Below are positions 56,401 through 64,000 of a stretch of DNA of 64,000 bases, piece after piece. The stretch comes from Atopsyche davidsoni. Taxonomy: Eukaryota; Arthropoda; Insecta; Trichoptera; Hydrobiosidae. The stretch covers positions 4,588,001-4,652,000 of the forward strand of contig JAILWY010000020.1 of the NCBI GenBank assembly GCA_022113835.1, given 5' to 3'. The notes under the pieces were generated by a model. The model had not been told where the DNA came from. It made no database searches and saw only the letters and a program-made list of their open reading frames with translations. Both the position numbers and the translations under genes were made by a program. Each line of letters starts with the position of its first letter. Position 1 is the first letter of the stretch.

Positions 56401-59220
56401 TGCTTCCACAAACAACGCATCACTTTTCACTGCACTGTTCTTTATTTGATGCAGTCTTTATCACGTTCAACTGTGCGATTCTTTTTTAATTACGTTTTCT
56501 GTGCGTAGAAGGTGTTATTTTGAGTTATTAATGATGTGATTAATAATTTCTAATGCAATTTCGATAAAAAAAATGGAGATAAGCTGACTGACATAAGCTG
56601 GAAATTTCTTAGAAGCATCTAAAATTTGTTTTTTTTGTAAAAGTTCTAAATTTGAAATTCTCACGGTGAAGAACTGAATCATATAATTCGTACATATTGA
56701 AATTCGCTAAAGCATATTTTAAAGTGTATGAATGAAAATATTATCCTATCGTCTTGAAATTCGGCACATAGCTGCGGAAAAATTTACTTAACTTATGTGC
56801 AAAAAATCAGCGTTGTATCTTTTAAGATATTCTATACAGAACGGAAAAACGAAACATACATACAAATAAATACACAATGGCTATTATTATAGTAGATTGT
56901 ATAAAGTGATTTGATTTTTTACGTATTTAGATTATACACTACTGGATATTTAAGGTAGAAGTAATGCGAAAAATCAAGGGATTTGAAAAATGGCTTCATG
57001 GCAGAATCCTTAAAATACTATGGGTTGATCGCATCACAAATGAATCTTACATGTGAAACTTTTACAGAACAAAGGCAATACATCAGAGGAATGTACCAGA
57101 ATGAATCACCCGTAATGTGTAAATGCGCATGCCCTGGACAACAACAGTGTTATTTATTTAACAAAGCAAAATTATTACTTTCAGAGTCAGCAAGGAGCAA
57201 TATGCTTTAACAGGAAAGCAGCTGTTCTCAGGTTTAGTATAACAGTATATATCATGTTTTAAAGCTCAAATTACACCCTTTGTTTAAACTGCTGACCGGC
57301 ATTTTGAAAATAAATTACTCTTGCCAACAATAACATTCCTAACATGAGACATTTTATGTGATACTAGGGGATACCCGAGAATACTATTTTTATTTGTTCA
57401 ATAAAAAAAGGAAATTTTGTTTATTTATTAACTTTTTATACCTTTAAGCCTGTTTTCATGTTGTTGGGGAGTTTCATCAGCTCTTGCTGTAGTAACTCTG
57501 ATTCGAACTCGTTCTAGACGTGCTTCATGTTGTTCTGGTGCTTCTACAGCTCTTGACTGCCGCACTCTGAACCTAATTGACTCTGTACGCACTTTTCGTT
57601 TTCCGGCAGTTTCGGCTGCTCTTTCGGCTTTTTTTCGTTTCGCATCTGCTGTATTTTTTCCAATTGCAGACCTTTTCGGTGGCATTTTTTGATATATATA
57701 TTTTTTTGATAACCACAAATGATAAAACTCCCTGTTGTGAATGACAGATAGTGATTTTGTTTTGAAAGTCCGTACTATGCGCGATTCTTTTTTCAAAATA
57801 ATTTGCGAGGAACGATGTCCACTTTACCGATGTTGAAAATTTTTGTATGGAAAATATCGAAAATCGACCTAATTCTGTTCCGTAAGTTCGGCAGCCTGTA
57901 ACGGCAATATCAGTATTTCTCTATTGGCAACCATGCAGGCGCCGCTTGAAGACCGCCGTATGCGATACGCGAAAATGGCAGTTCCTTTTATGAATTGGAA
58001 ACTTTTGTATGGGATTTTTCTTAATTGAATAAACCAAATTTGATAATCAATTTTTATAATTTTAGTGGTCTAGATTACTCTCGGTATTTTTGGCTTTCAA
58101 ATAAACACGGTGTGGGGCTCGTCGGTCGTACGGTTTCAAAGCCTATAGCGGACTAACAAACATTTTTAGTGTTTTATATATATAGATAGATAGATAGATA
58201 GATAGATAGATGAGCAAATTTATTATTTTCCTGTTAGCCTGTTATGCTAGGTTATTTTTATTATTTTCCTGTTGTAATAGCTTTAGGAATGCACTTCTTG
58301 AAAACCACGAATGCTGATTTCAGCGATGTAGCAGTAGGTATACAGTGAGGTTTGTATGAAATTTATAATCAAATTTGTACTACGGGTCTACTAACTCTGC
58401 ACTAAATTAATATCAATTGAACCTCTGCCACACTGCAAGTACCTTTTTCGTTTTACACAGGGCAATGATAAACGTGGCCCGTTTTAATGGGTTAAAATAA
58501 GCGGTAATAAATACATTTTTGAGTTTCAATATCTAGCATGTATTATTTAAATAAGACTGGCCCAGGATAAAGATACGTTCAGTGAGATGGTCACTAACCT
58601 CATCTGAGAGGCACTTGAAGAATATGTACAACGGTACTCGCAAGTAATAAAAAAAATAAAAAAACTAATTATCCTTAATAAATAAAGCGATGGTGAAAAG
58701 TGTGAAGAAATAATTCGCATTAGTGAAAATCGTGATGATAAGGATGAAAAAATATTGTTTGGACGCCAATACAGTAATACATTGTGAACTGATGAGCTAA
58801 CCAGATGTTTAAAAAAGTTATTTACACAAAATAACAAGGAATTAATAATATACGCAGTAGCTTAATGTATCCATTTTAGCTTGCGTAATTCATGCGACAA
58901 AAGTTGGGTATAAGAACAAATACGCAATTTATGTAATAAAAAATAATATCGCGACAGATCTCTTACCTACCTTTGAAGTAGCTAGAACCTTGAATATTTG
59001 CAAGGATTAGAGGGTTTAGGTTCATGGTCTGCTCATTACCCCAGATGGGCAGGACGTTGTGCACCTTTCCCGACTTTCCTGGTTTGGAGTATTCTGCAAA
59101 CAATTGGAGGCAAATTAGATGTTTAGAAACAAGCTAACCTATGACAAACAACATCGACTGTTGGCGGTTTAAAGCGTAATTAGTATTGATCGAAAGCAAA
59201 CCTTCGCAGTCATCCGCCAT
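53466..59220 (-). CDS. PRPF38B: Pre-mRNA-splicing factor 38B
   Basis: Nuclear PRP38-family spliceosome protein. Coding exons in transcript order (minus): 59220-59202, 59093-58971, 55617-55493, 55014-54879, 54632-54419, 54059-53970 and 53751-53466. All are GT..AG and phases close to a TAA, giving 330 aa. The start is MADDCEG in a 19-nt first coding exon. The PRP38 domain covers about residues 17-206: WGNEQTMNLNPLILANI, SRKTAGQTGMCGG, IVSTAFCLLYKLYTLRLT, FMYVRYTQPP and WFSTLFPRIPVP. The C-terminus from about 236 is an Arg/Asp/Glu-rich low-complexity tail (RDRDRE type) ending RYR. Vertebrate PRPF38B has a much longer RS/RE tail, so this one is short. A PRP38 paralogue (PRPF38A) lacks this tail arrangement, so 38B is preferred. 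The long second intron holds Helitron debris. Confidence 0.95.
54301..54360 (-). repeat. Decayed tRNA-derived SINE head in a PRPF38B intron
   Basis: On the minus strand an A-box-like TAGTTGAGTGAAAC (54341-54354) precedes a B-box-like AGGTTCGAACCTT (54300-54312). The order and spacing match the element at 17211-17260. Not a foldable tRNA. Confidence 0.5.
55988..56263 (-). pseudogene. Helitron-like replication protein fragment
   Basis: Open fragment of about 90 codons containing KIRSYNNSISFASMGAKL, which resembles the start of the Helitron-like N-terminal domain found just before the Rep region in many animal Helitrons. It sits in the PRPF38B intron on the same strand as the host gene, downstream of the related fragment at 57428-57685. 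No helicase or HUH motif survives. Confidence 0.5.
57428..57685 (-). pseudogene. Helitron N-terminal Arg/Ala/Glu repeat fragment
   Basis: The minus-strand frame from ATG 57685 begins MPPKRSAIGKNTADAKRKK and continues with repeats of the type RAVEAPEQHEARLERVR, a hallmark of Helitron ORF N-termini (RAAETPEQREARL-like). A stop follows at 57428. Together with 55988-56263 it marks a broken Helitron; the DNA between them has lost its frame. Confidence 0.6.
58184..58211 (+). repeat. (GATA)n microsatellite
   Basis: Seven GATA units preceded by TATATATA, next to the Helitron debris in the PRPF38B intron. A pure simple repeat. Confidence 0.9.
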
Positions 59221-62200
59221 TGTGTCGATTTAATGTGTATATTGTGTAATTGTAAGTCCAAATATATCACTAATTCGTCTCGAAAGCTTGGTCCGTGAAC
59301 ATTTCGTTACAGAAACGAACGCCAAAGATGCAAGCGACTAGCGACTTTCCAGGAAATGACGCATCACGGATTGTTGCCAGTATTGAGAAAAAGTAACGGT
59401 TTTAAATTATTTTTAAAAATTTAAAATCTCAGGGGGAAAAATGTCGGTTGATCAGAGTTTCCAGTTTATTTTTTTAATATTTAATAATTCATGATAACAA
59501 AAAAATATATAAACTTTATTTTTGGTACTAGCTGGAAAGATTTTAAAAACTGATCAGATAAGAGATTATTTTATTTCTTTGTTTTTGTAAATTCAATCGC
59601 TCTCAAAGAAATATGGTAACTATTTCACTGAACACATATTATTCTAGGCCAATCTTAAGGCGTAAATTTCGCATCCACGTTAGTATTCTCTTTCCAGTAC
59701 CTCGTTGGACAATTAGTTGTACAATGCTTATTGATGGAAACAGAAATATTATAAAGTATAAAGACGATATAAATCAAATATTACATGGTCAGAAGTTTGT
59801 GTTTAATAAAAAGCAGTAATTTGCTAGTTAGATAAAACTGGAGACGCAATCCATGCTCTTTTGATATTCTAACCAGCCTCCATTTGGAATGTCTCTAATA
59901 GTATAAAAGTGGTCTCATTACAAATATGCCTGATGAGCCAATAAACTAAGCTTTATTTATTAAAATTTATGCTTTAATTCACATTTAAATAAAAGCTGGG
60001 CAATAACAGTTAGTGTATTTCAATAAAAATAAAAATATATTACTTGGCTGCCATGATGTTCTGCGGGCGAGCTCTCCGGACTAAAAGACTGTGATCCTCC
60101 CTGCTCCGACTAGAATATGACTATATATGAGCGAGGCCATAAGCGTGGGTCATAGACAATCGTAACGGGCCATAGACCACAATTTTTTTAAAGTCAAATA
60201 AGGGGAAATTCAATATTTTACAGAGTACTTGGTGGAATTCCATTGGAATATTTTATATAATAAGTAAAATACTTGAGTGATTTTTCCACATATAGCTTTT
60301 TATTGGTGACCGGTTTCGCCAACCTTTCACGCTGAAATACGTATATGTTGAAAAATCACTCACAATCACAATTCAGTTATGAAATATATTAAAATTATTA
60401 TTGCATCATTTAAGTATGACAATAATAATTTCAAGCCCAAAACGCATAAAAATAGTAACCAAATAGGTTTTTCTTTTCTTTAGAAAATAGTGTGAAAAAT
60501 TATTTATAATTTTGATTTCTTCTTTGCGAGATAAAAAAGTTATCAACTTATAATAAAATATTTTCTTGGTAGTGAAAATTACAATATACCCATCCAAGGT
60601 TTAATCAATTACACGTAGCCTTTATAAATAAACGAAAACCAATTTAATAAAAATATGGTTTATTATTTTCCATAATAAAAAAACATAAATATTAACATAG
60701 TACAAAAAGTAATTCAATGTAAAATGGAATGTGATTTTATGTAAATCAAACATTTCTAAATTCATATGAAAGTATTGATTAACAAATATGAATATCAAAT
60801 ACATATTTAAATTTTACAAAAAAGTATTTAATCAAGCCATGTTCGTGATAACAAGAAATCAATGAGATGAAATCAAATTAGTTATCAAGAAATTAAATGA
60901 CAAAAAAATGAACTCATTCAGAGTCATGCAATATAATTTATTAGATTGTGTATATTTATTTATTTCCACAATTAATAAAAATTATAATAAACAGTGTTTC
61001 AAAACACATGGTATAAATCGTAAGGACGATTAATCAAGCAGTCAAATACGTCACCCAGATGGCACAAAGTGGTTATTGACCGAATGTAAATTTTATCAAA
61101 TAATTATTGACTGGTAATAAAAAAAAAAAAACAGCATCTCAATCAATCTATGTGACGTATTTGATAGTTAATTAAGTTCACATTTAATCACTGTTCACAT
61201 AATTTATCATATCTATATTCGAGTAGAAAATTTTATTAGTACCTTAAAAATTCAACAAAAAAATGTTGCGTATTAATGCAAAAAATTAATTTAAAATAAA
61301 AATACCAAACTGATCCGTCAAAATTAAAAAAAAAATGACGGAGCACATTTTCGAACAATTACAATCTTCAAATCTTAAAAATAAAATACAATAAAGATTT
61401 TTGAAAGTTTCAACAAATTTAACACTAATAAAAAAGAAACATTTGGCTACTGCAGAATTGGACACAAATACTTGGCAGCGCCTCGGATCTGCAGATCGTA
61501 GTTCTTAAACCTAATTCTGTATCACAGCCATATAGACTGAATCTTCAGTTTGCACAAACGATATTGTTGAACAATATACTAGCACTGAATTGGCACATCG
61601 ATTAGAAAGAATGCCGATGAATCAGATCTTTATATTAATGAGCCAGTTCAATAATTGATTCGGGCAGTAATACTACTTACGATTACGATTCGACTCTCTT
61701 GAAAATGAACACGGTTGGACAGTTCCAGATTTGCGAGTCAATTCGCTTAGTTACGAACAGTTAAATTTTTGTTGTATATGACTGATCTGAATCATGCAGC
61801 ATTCGTTCAGCATTAATTAATTATTTATAGCATAATATTGCATTACAAAGACAGAATGATAGCTTTGATAGTTTCGCTCACTCGTATAATCGTGAATTGA
61901 CTTTTAATAGCGAGGCACGAAATCATTTTATTTTATCAATTTTCAGATAAATACTGCTTTCTGTAAAAAAAATATTATTTATTTTACACTGCGGAAGTTG
62001 ATGCTCCCTTTCTGATAGAAAATAATAATCTGGCAAATAAGTTATGGATTATTTTGCATACATTCTGCTTTAACCAGACTCATTCATCATGAGAGGCAGT
62101 TGGAAAAAGAATCATCCAGAGCTGCAGCAAAAATTAAAAGGAACTTGCTGAGAGTTGAGGGGCCACATTCGTCAGCTCCGGTTCATGTCCCGCCCTTCCT

Positions 62201-62404
62201 AATTTACAGAAGATCAACTTGCAGCGACGCTCCAAATTGGAGATTCGTGCTATCAGTTCATGGTTTGGAGCAGAAGATCACAACACAATCAGAAAGCTGA
62301 GATGATGACAGGAACTATTACTTTGTCTCGGTCTCGTATCGCAACCTGCCCCGAATTCACCGTTTCAACTTGTCGAGGACCAATCGGGAAAGCAGAGGAC
62401 AGTG
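59221..62404. other. Intergenic DNA between the PRPF38B 5' end and the Prat 3' end
   Basis: 59221-59400 is the likely PRPF38B promoter and 5' UTR (minus strand). The rest is very AT-rich with no supported exon. TTTATT at 61927-61932 (AATAAA on minus) could end the Prat transcript. GC-richer patches at about 60050-60180 and 62100-62400 have no recognised content beyond the probable Prat 3' UTR. Confidence 0.45.
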
Positions 62405-64000
62405 TCACCAGTGGAGGTGATCGGGCAGGCCTCCGGGGTACTGTCCCGTGAGGCAAGCGGTACAGTGGCCGCCCGCCCCGCCCCCGGGGGCTACCATCTT
62501 GAAGCGCACAGCGCTCACCAGGCCCTCCACACTCAGGTATAGTAAACTGTCCGCTCCTGCAACATATCCATATTATAAACCTCGTATTCCGTGTTTCTGA
62601 TTGGCATCTTCAAATTCAGTGAAAATACCAACTTAACATGTTAGCGAAACTACAAGTACTAAGGGTATATATGAAGGAGTATGGTTGTACTGACCGACAT
62701 GTTTGGCGAGTTGCGGCGGGGATAGTCTGTTGGCGATGAGCTCCTCCCTGGTGGGGATGTTGATGCCCATATAGCAGGGGTACTGCAGAGGGGGGCTCGC
62801 TATCCTAATGTGAACCTGCAGATAACCACAACACAGATATTTAAGGGCCACAAATACCACCGATCATTTGGCAATGATGATTCATTCAAATGGGGTCGAT
62901 GAATTCAAAGCATAGTGAATTTTGAAAGCTTACTTCTTTAGCGCCTGCGTCTCTCAATAACTTGATGATGGGCCCAATAGTGTTTCCTCTGACAATGGAG
63001 TCGTCGATGAGAACCAGCCTTTTGCCTCTGACATTTTCTGACAGGGCACCAAACTTCTTGGCTACCCCGAGTTGCCGCAACCGCGTGGACGGCTGGATGA
63101 AAGTTCTACCTACGTAACGGTTTTTACATAGCACCTCTGCAAATGGAATTCCCGACTGGAAACAACAGAATAATTATAAGCATTGTAATGGTTTATATGT
63201 TTTAAAATATTTATTTGTAGGACATAAAATTTGCAATATGTATTCACCTGTCTCGCATATCCATGCGCAGCAGCGGTTCCCGATTCTGGTACCGAGCTAA
63301 CGATGTCTGCATCCACCGATGCCTCGCGTGCCAGCTCTCGCCCGCACTGCATACGCACTGAGTACACCATCTGTCCTGGAATCAGAATACCAAACCATTC
63401 ACCATCAGGATGTTGTTCTATCAAACTACTGTGAATTGAATTATATTAGGATCATTGAAGCAATTTTTTTTGCAGATGATCTAATTAATTAGTGCATTGA
63501 TTTGATTAAAAATGAAAATAAAAACAAACCTTCAAAAATACTATCACTCCGAGCAAAATATACATATTCGAAGATGCAGAATGCCTGGTGTTTTGGATAT
63601 GGGAGTTCCACTCGAGCCACTGTGCGCGGGCCCGATCTCGACAGCTCCACTATCTCCCCGGGGAGCACCTCTCGCTCGTAGCGGGCTCCAATGGACAGGA
63701 AACCACACGACTCCGATGACACCACCCAGCCCTCATCGCCTGGAATTATTATCAGTTATTGAAACAACGAAAAGGAAAAGGTTCAGGTCGTCAGATGAGT
63801 TGCGGATATTGTAAGTTTAAGTGAAAAATTTAAAACAAATAGGAGAGCAAAAATTAAGGTAACGGGGCTCTAGTCACCTGACCTACCGGATCCAAGCGGC
63901 AGGATCTTCCCTATGCAGAGAGGCCTGTTGCCAAAGGGGTCCCTGGCGCCATAGATGCGATCGTTGATCATGACTACCAGCGAGTAGGACAGCGGTGCCA
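62405..64000 (-). CDS. Prat: Amidophosphoribosyltransferase, C-terminal part (cut by window end)
   Basis: First committed enzyme of purine synthesis: transfers glutamine-derived ammonia to PRPP to make phosphoribosylamine, in the cytosol. Visible exons in transcript order (minus): 64000-63887 (partial), 63739-63530, 63375-63248, 63155-62934, 62815-62695 and 62556-62405; phases close to a TGA, about 314 aa. The first visible exon ends the Ntn glutaminase domain ([14 protein letters not shown]). [14 protein letters not shown] and [14 protein letters not shown] follow. The PRPP loop [12 protein letters not shown] lies in exon 63155-62934. The tail has [11 protein letters not shown], matching the C-terminal Cys pair in animal enzymes that bind an Fe-S cluster. 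The donor at 63887/63886 (TCCG|GTAGG) is chosen over the nearby AG|GTCAGG because only it keeps the frame. The N-terminus, including the catalytic Cys, is beyond the window. Symbol is the fly name; human PPAT. Confidence 0.93.

Noticed and set aside
61041..61165. Possible MITE with inverted repeats TCAAATACGTCAC / GTGACGTATTTGA
   Set aside because: Pairing is limited to about 13 nt and does not extend inward; no target duplication. A similar string near 55932 hints at a repeat but is not enough.

Overview
This is a eukaryotic nuclear window, almost certainly from an insect. The DNA is AT-rich, genes are split by GT..AG introns, and the homeobox gene matches the insect extradenticle protein nearly end to end. 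Short TTAGG-type motifs (the insect telomere unit) recur. A lepidopteran is my guess from overall flavour (SINEs, Helitron and BEL/Pao debris), but the sequence alone does not prove the order.

Layout, left to right. (1) 1-2580 holds no gene I can support. (2) 2590-8970 is an 11-coding-exon C2H2 zinc-finger gene on the + strand (CDS 3318-8145, 550 aa) behind a TATA-less promoter with a TCTCGCGAGA palindrome. (3) After about 4 kb of AT-rich DNA comes a complete four-exon mitochondrial adrenodoxin reductase gene on + (13505-16112, 483 aa). (4) Convergent to it lies extradenticle (exd/PBX), on the minus strand at 23010-28868, seven coding exons and 368 aa; its 3' flank and introns hold two long foldback elements and a decayed tandem repeat. 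(5) Head to head with exd, about 1 kb away, is an intronless glycyl-tRNA synthetase ORF on + (29895-32084, 729 aa). It has two in-frame starts that should give mitochondrial and cytosolic forms, with a start-stop element between them. (6) 34270-52203 is an 18-kb cluster of dead LTR-retroelement pieces: five gypsy-type integrase copies, two BEL/Pao RNase H copies, a BEL/Pao protease remnant and gag zinc knuckles. It is rearranged by segmental duplication, inversion and deletion, and carries hAT-type MITEs with clean 8-bp target duplications. (7) 53466-59220 is PRPF38B on the minus strand (seven exons, 330 aa), with a decayed Helitron in its longest intron. (8) 62405 to the right edge is the C-terminal two thirds of amidophosphoribosyltransferase (Prat/PPAT) on the minus strand, cut by the window end.

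The host genes are unrelated housekeeping or developmental loci (steroid/iron-sulfur electron transfer, Hox cofactor, translation, splicing, purine synthesis); I see no operon-like or pathway grouping. The most informative part is the retroelement cluster. Constant coordinate offsets between copies, shared inactivating lesions, and a MITE copied together with its target duplication all show that it grew by DNA-level duplication of already dead copies rather than by new retrotransposition. I did not find a convincing new molecular system. The best candidates for a second look are the unrecognised 161-aa ORF at 38299-38784, the GlyRS dual start, and the repeats just downstream of exd.
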